A stretch of DNA of 64,000 nucleotides from the NCBI RefSeq assembly GCF_029784135.1, contig NC_073746.1:78949704-79013703 (forward strand), in the 5' to 3' direction. Source of the stretch: Toxorhynchites rutilus septentrionalis (Eukaryota; Arthropoda; Insecta; Diptera; Culicidae). Positions 26,174 to 38,700 of the stretch are shown here, one piece after another (the stretch's first letter is position 1; each line of letters begins with the position of its first letter). The notes below the pieces were generated by a model, which did no database searches, had not been told where the DNA came from, and was given only the letters and a program-made list of their open reading frames with translations. The position numbers were made by a program, and so were the translations under genes.

Positions 26174-26615
26174 GCATCTTACAGCACACCAATTCATCAC
26201 ATTTTCTTTTCAATTCTATTTTTATCACACTAGAGAGGGTGATATTTAATAAAGATTTGGTCAAATAATAAATCACAACGATAAGTTTTGCTTTTGCTCT
26301 TTTTTGCTTCGCGAACACTTTACATTCATTAAACCAACGGAAAATACTCGCGATTGCCAACTATTTGCTCACATCGGTGAGAGAAGAAGGGACGAAGTTG
26401 AAACATGTCTAAACATGTCGATCGATGACTCTTCATATTTTCATCAATATTTATAGAATAAAACACTAATCCAAAACACGACATCTTTACAAAATCTCGC
26501 GGAACAAACACGATGCATTTCAATTCACAGCTGAAGAAATTTTCCAAATGGTTGATCGTGTCAATCTATGTGCCTTAGAAGTACAATTAGCACTAAAGGA
26601 TAATTTTTATCTATC
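26174..26615. other. Spacer, no gene
   Basis: No recognised coding sequence or repeat. Open stretches at 26064-26360 and 26329-26547 (minus) show no known motif. Confidence 0.35.
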
Positions 26616-27830
26616 ACTAGCTGACACGGCAAACTTCGTCCCGCCAAAAAATTATTTTTCGTTATCAACATCCACGTTTTCTTACTAAGCGCACGTTCAT
26701 GGGTCCAATCGCAGAACTGTTCATTGATTGATCTTCTAATCTACCCTTTAAAATTATCTTTGACTATAAAATTTCAGTACTTCTACCAAAACTCGACATT
26801 ATAATATCAGATTATTTTCAGACACAATTCTCTTGCAACATTTTTCATCCACTTGAAAAATAACATGTTCCTTCGTTAGATGGAACAAATGTTTGATACA
26901 GAACATATGATAGAATGAAGACAGCCTTAAATCGGACAATTCCTTACTCGAGTTTTGCTCTTATCAACACATTCGGCGATCCTTTTTTATTTACATAGAT
27001 AGAAGACGATATAGGAGTGCGTTTTATCACATTAACATCCGTTTCCACTTTCGAACGAAGATTAATTTCGTTACCGCAAACATCAAATGGACTAACAACG
27101 CTTGTCAATATGTAATTGTAGCACACATGCGAACTGAATTTTTCGAATTTTCCCATTTTCCTTATTCCGAAAATTTTCGATTTTTATGTTTGGTTGAAAT
27201 ATGTGCATTATTATGGGACCCCCTCTCCTTTCCAGAGGAGGAAGAGGTGTCATACCATCATAGAAACATTTCTCGTACACAAAAATCCTCACATTCCAAA
27301 TTTGGCTCTATTTGCTTGATTAGTTCTGCATAATTTTGTGTTTCATTTGTATGGGGGCCCCCTTTAGAGAGGGGGAAGGAGTGTCGAGCTTTCATAGACA
27401 CGTTTATCGAACCGTAAAACCTCTATATACTAAGTTTGTTCAGCATCCTCCCCTTCCTTATTAGAGAGAGGAAAGGAGTGTCAAACCACCATACAAACAT
27501 TTATTGCGCCCTAAAACCTCCACATGCCAAATTTGGTTTAATTTGCTTGATTAGTTCTCGAGTTATGCAGAAATTTGTCTTTCATTTGTATGTTAGCTCC
27601 CCCTTAGAGAGGGGGGGGGGGGGTGGAGTGTCTAACCACCGTAAAAACATATATTGCACCCTAAAACCTCCACATGCCAAATCTGGTTTCATTTGCTTGA
27701 TTAATTCTCGAGTAATGCAGAAATTTGTGTTCCATTTCTATGGCAGTCCCTGTTCAGAGATGGGGTGGAGTGTCTAACCACCGTTAGAACATTTATTGCA
27801 CCCTAAAACCTCCATATGCACTTGTTAAGG
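26616..27830 (+). repeat. Dispersed repeat with GGCAAACTTCGTCCCGCC head and 145-bp tandem monomers, copy 1
   Basis: It begins ACTAGCTGACACGGCAAAC, then TTCGTCCCGCC. About 500 bases follow that align with 56520-57000. Then come about four monomers of 140-150 bp, each with a CCCCTTAGAGAGGGG-type near-palindrome, an AACATTTATTGCACCCTAAA motif and a TAATGCAGAAATTTGTGTTT motif. The terminal microsatellite part of other copies is missing. The family is common in dipteran genomes in my experience, but I cannot assign a class. Confidence 0.75.
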
Positions 27831-28295
27831 AGCGTTTTCATTTCACTAAAATGTAGGTAAATGCTTTGATGATTCGTGCCTTTTAAGATTTTTTTGTATA
27901 ACAGCAAAACTAAATACTTGCCAATTTTTCACACGCCGCACACAGTGAAACACACATTGTTTACAATATATACAAACATCAAACAAAACAACGATTCTAA
28001 ATAGAAACACAAGATAGTAGATATATTGAAACGAAATAGAAAACTTTAATTCGCCAAAGAAAAGTGATTTGAGAATTTTGTGGTGGTGTGCGGCCGAGAA
28101 ATTTATTGAATTGGTAAAAATACGGAAAAGAAGGCGACGCAATTGAATAAACTGTTGTGGGCATCGGTGCTTGGACACTAAATGAAAAATACGAAAAACA
28201 TCTTATTCTTACATCCTTCGCTCGGGTTCGACGGACGAATAGAGGATTACGTCCATAAATACGACGCAACCAGAAATGGAGCAGTGTTTCTAGTC
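27831..28295. other. Spacer, no gene
   Basis: AT-rich. Overlapping open stretches (27846-28178 and 27997-28269, minus) have no recognised domain. Confidence 0.35.
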
Positions 28296-28299
28296 TTAA

Positions 28300-29188
28300 G
28301 GGAGTATTCTAGACTAGAAAATTGGAAAAAAAACATTTTTTTTCCTCCATATTTATGTAGTTTAGCCATTCAAGAATATACCCTTGATGGGATTTATCGA
28401 AAATCCTGTTATTTACCGAGTTAGAGCCATTTTAGTGATGCGGTATCTAACCTGCTACGGCCATAACAATGATGTGGAGGCGATCTGGCGTAGTGGTAAC
28501 ATCCATGCCTCTCACGCTAAAGGTCACGAGTTCAATTCTCACTCCCGACATTCTTCCAAAAATGGAAATAAAAGTGACGAACCAGCCAAATGAGTTGAAA
28601 GTCACTATAATACAGATAAAAAAAAAATAACAATGAACTTCAAAAGCGTTTTTCTCGAAACTAGTTTTTTCAAACTGGCGTACACGATATCTCAAGTTCT
28701 ACTGAGCTGATTCATGCCGAATTTATATGGATACAATCTGCAGGAATCTCTCTATTGCATGAACTTCAAAAAAATAATATTTTTTATCTTTTACTATTTT
28801 AAAAAAATCGAAAAACCTAAGATAAACGTTTCAAACAGCATTTCTTTTTTCAAACGGACGTCATTTTTTCAAATTTTGTTTTGTTTTGGTTCATGCGATA
28901 GCGGCATCGTTACCGATTCAGAATCTGTTCGATTTTTTTGTTTCTGATAACCAGAAGGGCTGGAATACACAATACACGCTATGGCACAAGTTTTTTTTGA
29001 ACCCTGTTACTTCATCAGCTCTTAACTATTCTAGTTATTAATATTTTTTCTCCTTTCAATTTTTGTTTTATTGTTAAAATATAGATGAACAAATGATGAT
29101 ATAATGGATAGTAGAAATATTCTTTCTTTTATTTTTACGGAACTCGGAAAAACGTCAGAAATTCGTGTCTCTACACTAGAATACCCCC
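28300..29188 (+). mobile_element. TTAA MITE copy 1, interrupted by a SINE
   Basis: TTAA at 28296-28299 precedes GGGAGTATTCTAGACTAG. The right end, CACTAGAATACCCCC, is followed by TTGA, a one-base variant of the target. Without the inserted SINE and its duplication the length is 725 bp, against 729 bp for the intact copy at 53545-54273. The interior is noncoding and has the landmarks TTTTTCTCGAAACTAG and GATATAATGGATAG. The TTAA target suggests piggyBac-type mobilisation. Confidence 0.85.
28473..28626 (+). mobile_element. tRNA-derived SINE, copy 1
   Basis: A tRNA-like 5' part contains A-box TGGCGTAGTGG and B-box-like GAGTTCAATTC, the two parts of an internal RNA polymerase III promoter. It ends in an A-rich tail. 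A perfect 10-bp target duplication, ATAACAATGA, lies at 28463-28472 and 28627-28636. The tRNA-like part is not a functional tRNA, because the 3' acceptor strand is not complementary. A second copy is at 34365-34526. Confidence 0.88.
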
Positions 29189-29192
29189 TTGA

Positions 29193-32100
29193 GTACGTGT
29201 ACCATTCCATTGTTGCTTGCGAAGCAAACAAACAAAATCCGATATTAAAAGTACTATAGTTTCCTCCACAAAGCGAAGACATATCTGTTAATTCCACCTA
29301 AAGCCCCAATGAAATATGCATCCATATTTAACCACACGTACCATTTTTCCATCGGACGGACGATGTTACGACATCAACACAACCGACGGAATGCCCTGAA
29401 TTCCGTCATTTGATCCGTTGCCTCTTGCACTAGACGATTCTCCCCCCCCCCACGGGCTTGTGCGCCCTCATGTGGTATGCATCAAATTATTTTCGACACG
29501 TCGTTAATTTTCATCTGAAGCTTCTTCATAACGGCTGAAAGTGCGTTTCAGGCATCCGGCATAAAAATACACAGCAGCATCAATGCAGATAAGAACCGAA
29601 CGCGCGCTGTATGGTGCGCTACCGTATCCGGGGCCTCCGTTTTCGCCAACCAAGCACATCTCAGCTGACTTACGTCAAATCCACCCCCCCCCTCCCCACG
29701 AGGAGAGGAGAGGTGGGAAATTGGAAACACGATGCGATGCGGAGCAAAAACGCATTAGCGGGATATTTTTCAACAATATTTCACACGATTTAACATACGG
29801 TGCGAGGGGAGTGGGGGGGGGGGGGGTACTGCGCCACGGCTTCAGCGAATTTGGGTCGATGGGTAAAGTTTTTCTTACGTCAGGGTGGGACTTTTGCCTC
29901 CCTCGTTGTTTTTTTTTTTTTTGAGCTGCTATCACTGTTTGTGATGTTATGATAGGATCTCCCTATACCAAGCACCTCCATTCCAGTATTATAATGTACA
30001 CACGAACGACGCGAGCCTGGATGCATGATGGCCTTCGAACGTTAAGGATGAAATATGCATGAGTGAAAAGTACATCAAATTTGTGTTTTGATGTTCGCAT
30101 CGTGCGCGGTATGCAGCATCCGTTAGCGCTTCCTTTAAGTAAATTAAACGACATCGTGTGCCGTTTTGGAGTTCATTAGAATGTAAATAGCTCGAGTCAA
30201 GGCTTCTTCTGGGTAAAATCTAAAATCCTCACGATATGATTTGGTAATCCGGAATCACAGATAATTGATTCAATTATTCCGCCATAGAACTGTGATTGGC
30301 AGCAACTGGAATGGAATGGTAGCAAAAAAAAAAAAGAAAATAACTCGCTTATGTGAATAAATGACGCCTAGACGTGCGGTGCTTTATAACAGCCATAACG
30401 AGCATAGATTTTTTCGATGGTTTTATCTCCGTCGTCTATTCCGCCCGTTGCGTACATATGGCCATGGCCTGGAAAAAGATATGCCCAGCGGACACGACGT
30501 TATACACATATACATATGCAATGGAGCTTTATCCTTTCGAAGCAAACAGGATGCCAGAAAGAAGGGAGCTCGGAATTTCTTCCGTTTATTTGTGCTTCGA
30601 TGGTATAAATTCCCATTTGCATACAACGGAACTCATCAATTGTTCGATATTGGGGCATGTAAACGAGGAGATGCAGCCACTTTTCCCCGTATCCAACACT
30701 GTGGAATGTAAATACGAGAAGCAAGGGGAAAATTTGCTCCGCATTCCACAATTTAATAAATCGATACTTGATTGAAAAATAAAATAAAACGACTGTTGTT
30801 AAACTGTTTTTTTTTCTTCCCATTCCTGCTCCACTTCATGTTATTACACTTGTTTCTGATATATCAAAGCGAACGAGCACAAATGGTTGGAATTCCCACT
30901 CCCCCATAGATACGCTTGTGGAAATCATCATCGGCGCATTGTTCGTTGTTCAATCAATGCGTGATTGCACTCAGGCGAGCCTCCACGGGCGCTAATGGAT
31001 CCTTAATTTGCCAATTTTCCAACAACAGCAACAAACATCAATTACTCGGCACAAAATGTGTCAGCCACAAAAGTTCTAGCCCGCTGTGAAAGCTGTCAGA
31101 ACTCGTCCAGAAATAAAAAAAAAAAAGAAAACACCAAACCCCACGGGCCAACAAATGGCAGTTTCCGAACACGTGTCACGAGATTTGTCAGTTTACAGCC
31201 CGGGAGAGCGAAGCCGTCATTCATCCACTGAGACGGGGCGTGCTGTCATCACAACAACCGAGCGAGGCTTTATAGTGGGAATAAATTAAGATAATAATAA
31301 ATCTAATGTCTCTCTGGGGGGTGGGGAGGTATGAGCCAACATCATCGGTGGTGTGTGGTGAGATTTTTCTTCTTTTCATATCCATTGTGAAACTCTTTAG
31401 CTCTTAAACACGTGCGGAGGGAAGCGTGATGGAGGAGAGAAAAAAAAAGTGTTAGAAGGTCTGGATCAAGATTCGCCCTGCCTCGAATATGCTGACGTTC
31501 ACGCCGTAAATCATGAGCATCATCTCTTGTGTGATTGATATGAAGGATTATTTGTTCTATTTTACACTTACCTAGCGTTTCGCCCGCAACCTGTCTGCGG
31601 CGTGGGAGGCGTCCTCGAAATGTATTCAATTTCTCCGCATGAAATTTGAAACTTCTTAGTAGCATGTATAGGAAGATTTGATTGTGGGATGGCAGTGAAT
31701 AATTAGGATTTTCCCTCGAATATTTTATTTCAAAGATTCGTTTGGCCGGGGGGAAATTTTCCGAATGGCCAAGAGTTTTTCTCACGCTGAGAAAACAAAC
31801 TTCCGTCTTTCTTCCGATTTCTGATGTGAGCGGTTCCATAGCGGTTTTTGGCGTTCTCCGAGGGATTTTAGGTGTTGTTTTTCATAGCTCAGCTTCCATC
31901 AAAAACCGCCATTCTAGATTTCTGCACGTCAACTATTATGGAGCAATCCCAAATGAGGTCAACAAATGACAAAACACGAGTATTTTTGATTCGAATGAAA
32001 ATTTGTACTCCGTTTGAGTTGGAGGAAATATGAGTTTTCCACAGCAATTGGGAATTTTTTTACTCAAGTGTAACTTTTGAAAGGGGCGTTTCGATTTTAG

Positions 32101-32556
32101 TAAGTAAAATCTTTGATAATTTATATCTCAAAAACTTTGAGTCGTACCGAAATAGTGTCTTAGGAAGAGTTATAGAGCATTGAAGTTAAAACGTGAAAAA
32201 AATATACACCGAAAATAAAAATTAGTATTCTTTTTTATTTACAAAAACAATCTTAATTTGCAATATCTAAATTGTTAAAAAATATAAGGTAAGTCATGTA
32301 GGAAATTTTAAAAATAAGTCCGAGATGGTAAAACTATTTTTGACGAACTTTGTGGAACATTGATTTTTTATGAATTTTCGAAACTTCGAATTTTTGTATG
32401 TTAACAATAATTTTTTGCCACAAATTATGAATCCTGATGTGATTAAAAATAAAAAGTCTCTTTATCAATCTCCTTCTAAATGCAGCCATTCTCGAGACAT
32501 TCAAAAAAATATTTCTGATGTATTGTCTTTTTTATAGTAAATAGGCTCTTTTAATA
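29193..32556. other. Mostly single-copy sequence, no recognised gene
   Basis: 29300-31990 has higher GC and no visible repeats apart from G/C runs near 29440, 29685 and 29815. Many overlapping open stretches occur (30361-30711, 30374-30775, 31342-31839 minus) but none has a recognised family motif. A splice-donor-like site is listed separately at 31567. From 32000 to 32556 it is AT-rich; it receives the hAT insertion at 32565. Confidence 0.4.
31567..31574 (-). promoter_or_regulatory. Possible 5' splice site (minus strand)
   Basis: The minus strand reads CTAG|GTAAGTG, a good donor match. The bases before it keep an open minus-strand frame ending RLPRRRQVAGETL. A possible acceptor, CACGCCGCAG, lies about 25 bases upstream, which would define a very small exon. 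This is suggestive only; a single donor consensus is expected by chance in 64 kb. Confidence 0.2.
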
Positions 32557-32564
32557 TGTTTGTC

Positions 32565-33143
32565 CAGTCTTCAGAAAACGAACGCAGCGCTGCACTTGAG
32601 TTGAGTTTTCATCAGCGCGCACTCAAAGAAAACTCGTATTCTCTCTTGGTGCGAAGCGCACAAAATTCATAAGCACGACAGCGCAAAATGTACCCGGCGC
32701 AGAATTCAGATACTAAACACTTCTTCTCACTGGTGTGATGCGCGTCTCATTCCATATATACACACACACATACACATCAAATTCTAGCGCCCGCTTTGTC
32801 TTCGTTCGTTCTAAGCAAAGCATAAAAACAACAGCCCCCCCCCCATTTGAACCGTATACGCTTGTGTGAAGAAAAATATCTCAACAGAGAGTACAGTCCA
32901 GATTCAAGCGCGCGGTATAGAAAACGGCGCGAGCACGGTTCGAATTTCAGCGTAAAACTCAGCTTAAAACTCAGCGTAAAACTCAGCTTAAAACTGAGTT
33001 TGCGCCCACGGCGCTGACAACCATTTCATCTGTGTTTCGGAGCGTGCTCCTTCGCCAGAGCGCATGTGTGCGCAAGGAGTGGGAGCTCAACTGGGTACAA
33101 AAATCTTGTTGCGCATCAGCACCGAGTTGCATTCTGAAGACTG
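32565..33143. mobile_element. Non-autonomous hAT element (579 bp)
   Basis: The terminal inverted repeats are CAGTCTTCAGAA and TTCTGAAGACTG. A perfect 8-bp target duplication, TGTTTGTC, lies at 32557-32564 and 33144-33151, the hAT hallmark. The inside is GC-rich compared with its flanks. It contains a short tandem repeat of AAAACTCAGC-type units near 32950-33000 and many GCGC dinucleotides. There is no transposase frame. Confidence 0.9.
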
Positions 33144-33388
33144 TGTTTGTCGTGTTATACCGTCATTTTCATGAAGTTTTATGAATTTGATTATAATTTT
33201 CAACAACTTTTCCAAATACATCATAATGGTTAAAATATATGTTTAGAAGTTACCCAAATGTGAGTGAGTCAAATGTTTTTCAACGTTATATAATACTATT
33301 AATATTACAATACATGTCGGACTCGATTATATACAGTTTTGAAAAAAAAATTTTTTTTACATTTTAAATATGACAATAAAAATAAATA

Positions 33389-33822
33389 CAGGGAAACTTC
33401 GATATAACGTACCCTCGTTATAACGTACCCTCGATATAACGTCACTCGATATAACGTACATTTTACCTCGATATAACGTACACCTTTTCAAAGTGTAAAG
33501 GGAATTTTTTTTCTCAATTTTTTTTTCTGATAGAACAATGAATTATCTGTATTGTGATGCTAAAACAAGTTTTGTACCTTCAATCAATCTCGAAATACAG
33601 CTGGTTTTGTGATTCCAGATTCTAAATGAATCAAGCTTTAATCAACAGTACGGAAACATCATGAGAAAGGCTGGCTTCGTCTTCTGATTGAAGTTATTCA
33701 TTAACTTGACTAAAACAGCAACACAATAATGTATTATAGACTACGTTTATGAGTACTTTATCATGCTTCGATATAACGTACAATTTTGAAAGTGAAATGT
33801 ACGTTGTATCGAAGTTTACCTG
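33389..33822. mobile_element. TA-flanked pogo-like MITE, copy 2 (434 bp)
   Basis: It starts CAGGGAAACTTCGATATAAC and ends with the inverse of CAGGTAAACTTCGATACAAC, with TA on both sides (33387-33388, 33823-33824). GATATAACGTAC is reiterated near the left end. It is in opposite orientation to the copy at 1876-2315, and like that copy it lies near a copy of the dispersed core repeat. Confidence 0.85.
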
Positions 33823-33929
33823 TATAAAATTGCTTCAAGGAAAAATGTAACCTTTAAACGTTAAAGTGAAATTTAAGTGGTTATTATATGTACAGTGGGG
33901 TGAAAATCATGATTTTTGAAGATTTTGCT

Positions 33930-34345
33930 TGAATTTTCACCAGCAATTGTTTATACCGATATTGCAGCGAAATTAAGAAAGAAACAAGTTGAGTGTCAAA
34001 GAACAAATTATAGAGTGGGTTGAGAACTTTAACTTGATTGATAGAAACAATCAAGTTCAATATGATTTTTTGGGATAAAGTTAATAATCACACATTAAAA
34101 ATTACTTACTTTGAAATTTTCACTTCCAAAACAGTTATTTAAATCCACTAATTTAGATTCTCCACTACTCTATCCTGTTGAATTGGATTACGCAGCGTAC
34201 TTTTTAGTGTATAGCCAGTTTGAGGCAACTAAAACCGAAACAAAAAAAATCTATAACTCTGTCATTGTTGAAATTCGAACATATGCGTAGAAGGATTTTT
34301 TCATCAAATATGATTATCTATCACCCTCTGAGAGATTCTGGAAAA
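33930..34345 (-). repeat. Dispersed repeat core, copy 2
   Basis: Inverted copy of 657-1108, with the landmarks TGGGATAAA, CGTACTTTTTAGTGTA, CAACAATGACA (inverse) and ATCAAATATGATTATC. The outer flanks at 33308-33325 (GACTCGATTATATACAG) and 34639-34652 carry the same terminal motif as copy 1. Confidence 0.6.
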
Positions 34346-34364
34346 AAAATATTTTCATATGAGA

Positions 34365-34526
34365 AAGGTTTTTTTTATCTTTATTTTTGTGACTTCCAAC
34401 ACATTTGGCTGATTCGTCACTTCGTCACTTTGCTTCCATTTTTGGAAGAATATCGGAAGTGAGAATTGAACTCGTGATCTTGAGCGTGAGAGGTATGGAT
34501 GTTACCACTACGCCAGATCGCCTCCA
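34365..34526 (-). mobile_element. tRNA-derived SINE, copy 2
   Basis: Same family as 28473-28626, on the minus strand. A-box TGGCGTAGTGG and B-box-like GAGTTCAATTC are conserved, followed by a body ending in an A-rich tail. The 9-bp target duplication CATATGAGA lies at 34356-34364 and 34527-34535. Confidence 0.87.
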
Positions 34527-34662
34527 CATATGAGAGATCTGTTTTCTGTCTTTCAGGGGATGAATAAAAAATGGAACTCTTTTTTTTATTTTCAATAAAC
34601 GAATGCATATATTGCATAAAAAACGAATAATTTTTTTTTGACTCGATTATATAGAGGATTAT

Positions 34663-35196
34663 CTGACCCGGCAAACACCATAAAAACATTTATTGCTCCC
34701 GAAAACCTACACATTGCAAATTTAGTTCCATTTACTTGATTAGTTCTTAAATTATACAGAAATGTATGCTTCATTTATATGGCAGTAACCCCCCTCAGAG
34801 AGAGGGGAGGAGTGTTTATTCACCATAGAAACGTTTCGTGTCCCCTAGAACCTTTGCATGCCAAATTTGGTTTGATTTGCTTGATTGATTCTCGAGTAAT
34901 GCAGACATTTGTGTTTCATTAGTATGGCAGCCCCTCCCTTAGAGAGGGGGTGGAGTGTATTGCCACCATAGAAACATTTATCGCACCCTAAAACCTATAT
35001 GACTAATTTAGTTTCATTTGCTGGATTAATTCTCGCGTAATGCAGAAATTTGTGTTTCATTTGTATGGCAGCCCCTCCTTAGAGAAGGGGAGGGGTCTCG
35101 AACTATCATAAAAACCTTCCCCGACCCCAAAAACCCCTACATAACAATTTTCATGTCGAGTCCATAAGAATCAGACAGACAGACAGACTGAAATCC

Positions 35197-35250
<54 letters not shown>
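34663..35250 (+). repeat. Dispersed tandem-monomer repeat, copy 2
   Basis: It starts CTGACCCGGCAAAC but jumps straight to the monomers, lacking the 500-bp unique part. About four monomers follow. Then come the family's 3' end, AATCAGACAGACAGACAG, AATCCATTTATA and a (TA)n run to 35248. Confidence 0.75.
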
Positions 35251-35389
35251 ACATTATTACAACAAAGGTATATACAAAAACTGTATTTTTTTGACGACAG
35301 CCATCGGTGTGGTTTTGATAATTAGGGCTAAAGAAACCCCAATGTTCAAGTTTTTTTTTTCTCATCATCCATTTTCCGAGCAATGACTT

Positions 35390-35740
35390 TACTTTTTTTT
35401 ATTAATTCGTTTATTTTTGCAGGCTCAGTAACTTAAGTTTAAAGGAGCCGAATTCTTAAATATAATTTTAAAACTATATATATATAAACAATTTTCTTAC
35501 ATCTATGGTTAGTAAGGTGGAAAACCGGTTACTCGCGGTGTACTCAAGTTTAGAAGGGTGACATATTTTTAGGAGAAGGATGGGGTATAAGGAAACTTTA
35601 ACAATGTTGATGAACACTCTATTCTTAAATCTGTTCCTATATCTATAGTGTTTTTACATTTCAACCTATTCTACTATTTATAGCAAGGGGACGAATTACC
35701 CGCAAAGGAAGGAAAGGAGGGTATAAGGACATAGGGACAA
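35390..35740 (-). other. 3' untranslated region of the I-group LINE
   Basis: Follows the stop codon of the 1059-codon frame on the minus strand. It ends near 35390 with an A-rich tail (minus reads AATAAAAAAAA). I did not find a convincing target duplication, so the exact 3' end is approximate. Confidence 0.6.
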
Positions 35741-38700
35741 TCACACACGAAGATCGATAGCTTTATAGAAAACATATATATGGGACATGTAATCAAGGTC
35801 TAACCGAGCCAACACATCTCTCACCGGTACATTGGGCTGTCTTCCTCGGGCCCGAAGGGAGTTTTCTAAATTCGATCTGGCGACCAGATACACCTCGCAC
35901 GACCAAACAGCGTGCTCGATGTCGCGATAACCTTGGCCACAAACACAGAGATTACTGCTGGCAAGATTGAAACGAAAGAGTAGTGCATCTAAAGAACAGT
36001 GATTGGACATGAGTCGGGAGAAGGTGCGAATAAAGTCCCGACTCAATTCCAGATTTTTGAACCACGGATTGAGGCTAACCTTAGGGATAATCGAGTGAAA
36101 CCAACGGCCCAATTCATCTTCATTCCACTTGCGTTGCCAGTTAGCGATGGTATTTTTGCGGACTAAAGAATAAAATTCATTGAAGGCGATTTGACGCTGA
36201 TAAATATCGCCTTCAATTGCACCTACCTTTGCTAATGAGTCAGCCCTCTCATTACCCGGAATTGAGCAATGAGAAGGGACCCAGACAAAGGTAATGACAT
36301 AACAGCGTCTGGATAAAGCACTCAAAATTTTTCGTATTCTCTCAAGGAAGTACGGCGAGTGCTTTTCCGGCCTCACTGAACGGATAGCTTCGACAGAGCT
36401 AAGACTATCCGTTACAATGTAATAGAGTTCAACAGGTCGTGAGGCGACGCTGTCCAGCGCCCAATGAATTGCTGCCAATTCAGCAATATACACTGAGCAA
36501 GGATTCTGAAGACTGTGTGAGGTGCTAAAAAATTCGTTGAACACTCCAAATCCTGTGGACTCGTTTATAGTGGACCCATCAGTAAAGTACATATTATCAC
36601 AATTGATACCCCTATATTTTTCATCGAAGATCGTTGGAGCGATCCTCGATCGTTGGTAATCTGAATATCCATGGATATCTTGCTTCATGGACAGATCAAA
36701 ATGCACAGAGGAATTGATGTAGTCAGGGAAACAAACACGGTTGGGGATATACGAAGAAGGATCAACCTGCATGGAGATGAATTCATGATATGAACTCATG
36801 AATCCGGTGTGAAAATTTAGCTCGATCAGCTGCTCAAAATTTCCGATCACCAATGGGTTCATGACCTTACACCGGATGAAGAACCGAAGAGCTAATAAAT
36901 TGAAGCGATCTTTTGGTGGGAGTAGGCCTGCCAAAACCTCGAGACTCATGGTATGCGTTGAGGGCATACATCCCAACGCGATACGGAGACAAAGATACTG
37001 AATTCGCTCGAGTTTAATGAGGTGTGTTTTGGCAGCTGATTGAAAACAGAAACTGCCATACTCCATCACTGAGAGAATAGTTGTTCTATACAACATTATA
37101 AGATCTTCGGGATGGGCTCCCCACCAGGTGCCGGTAATTGTACGGAGAAAGTTTATTCTTTGTTGGCATTTTTTACTCAGATACCTAATATGGGCCCCCC
37201 AAGTACATTTGGAGTCGAACCAGACCCCAAGATACTTGAATGACATAGCATGAGTGATCGGTTTACCCAAAAGTTGAAGCTTTGGTTTTGCTGGTCTATG
37301 CTTCCTAGAAAAAACCACCATCTCTGTTTTCTCCGTGGAGAATTCGATCCCTAGCCCAATGGCCCAGGTTGAAAAATTGTTCAAAGTATCTTGTAAGGGT
37401 CCTTGCAGGTCGGATTCGTTTGATCCTACGACAGACACCACTCCATCATCTGCAAGTTGTCTTAGGCTGCAATTTTGTGTAAGGCAATTGTCGATGTCGC
37501 TTACATAGAAGTTGTACAAAAGGGGGCTTAAACATGAGCCCTGGGGGAGGCCCATGTAAGAGACCCGACATACTGCCGAATCTCCGTGAGAAAAGTTCAA
37601 ATGTTTCTCACAAAGCAAGTTATATAACATATTATTCAATAGAGGCGGCAGACCCCGAGAGTGTAATTTGTCTGACAAAACCTCTATTGAAACAGAACCA
37701 AAGGCCCCCTTTATGTCCAAGAATACTGAAGCCATTTGTTTTTTTTCGGCGTAAGCCATTTGAATTTCTGAAGAAAGCAACGCAAGACAATCATTCGTCC
37801 GCTTTCCCCTGCGGAACCCATATTGTGTATCTGAGAGTAGGCCATTCGTTTCAACCCAACGATCAAGGCGAAACAAGATCATTTTCTCCAACAATTTCCG
37901 TATACAAGACAGCATTGCTATTGGGCGGTACAAATTGAAGTCGGACGCGGTTTTTCCGGGTTTTTTAATAGCTATAACTCGCACTTGTCTCCAATCATCT
38001 GGAACAATATTATGCTCCAGAAACTGATTGAATAAATTCAACAAGCGATGTTTCGCCACATCAGGGAGGTTTTTCAGCAAGTTGAACTTAATTCTATCCG
38101 ATCCCGGAGCAGAATTGTTACAAGAAAGGAGAGCAAGAGAGAATTCTACCATCGAAAACTCGGAGTCAAGATCGCACCTATCTTGTGGTATACCTCGATC
38201 AACTTTTTGCACAGGTGCGGAATCAGGACAAACCTTCCGTGCAAAATTAAAAATCCATCGATGTGAATATTCCTCGCTTTCATTCGATGAAGAGCGATTT
38301 CTCATGTTTCGAGCCACTTTCCATAATTTTTTCATTGACGTTTCTCGTGATAAACCTCCCACGAAATTTCGCCAATAAGCACGTTTTTTCCCTTTGATCA
38401 AATTTTTGAACTGATTCTCAAGGGCTAAATACGTTTGAAAATTTTCAGGGGTTCCACGTTTCCGAAAAGCTTTAAATGCATTCGATTTATCCTGATAAAG
38501 CTTGGAACATTGGCTATCCCACCATGGATTGGGAGGCCTTCGACGAATAGTGGAGCCTGGGATGGGTTTCGTTTGAGCGCGAACCGCGCTGTTATATATC
38601 AAACGAGAAATGAAGTTATACTCCTCCAATGGAGGCAAACCATCTCTGGAATTGATGGCTAGAGCAATCGCGCCCGCATATTTTTTCCAGTCAATGTGTC

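Noticed and set aside
28480..28560. tRNA gene
   Set aside because: A and B boxes are present, but the 3' acceptor strand does not pair and the segment is followed by a SINE body, A-rich tail and target duplication.
31342..31839. A 165-codon open frame on the minus strand
   Set aside because: No domain or family motif, ordinary composition, and it overlaps open frames on the other strand; only its donor-like site is kept as a weak observation.
37534..38378. Open frames antisense to the non-LTR polyprotein
   Set aside because: They lie wholly opposite a frame with clear RT motifs, so they are shadows of it.
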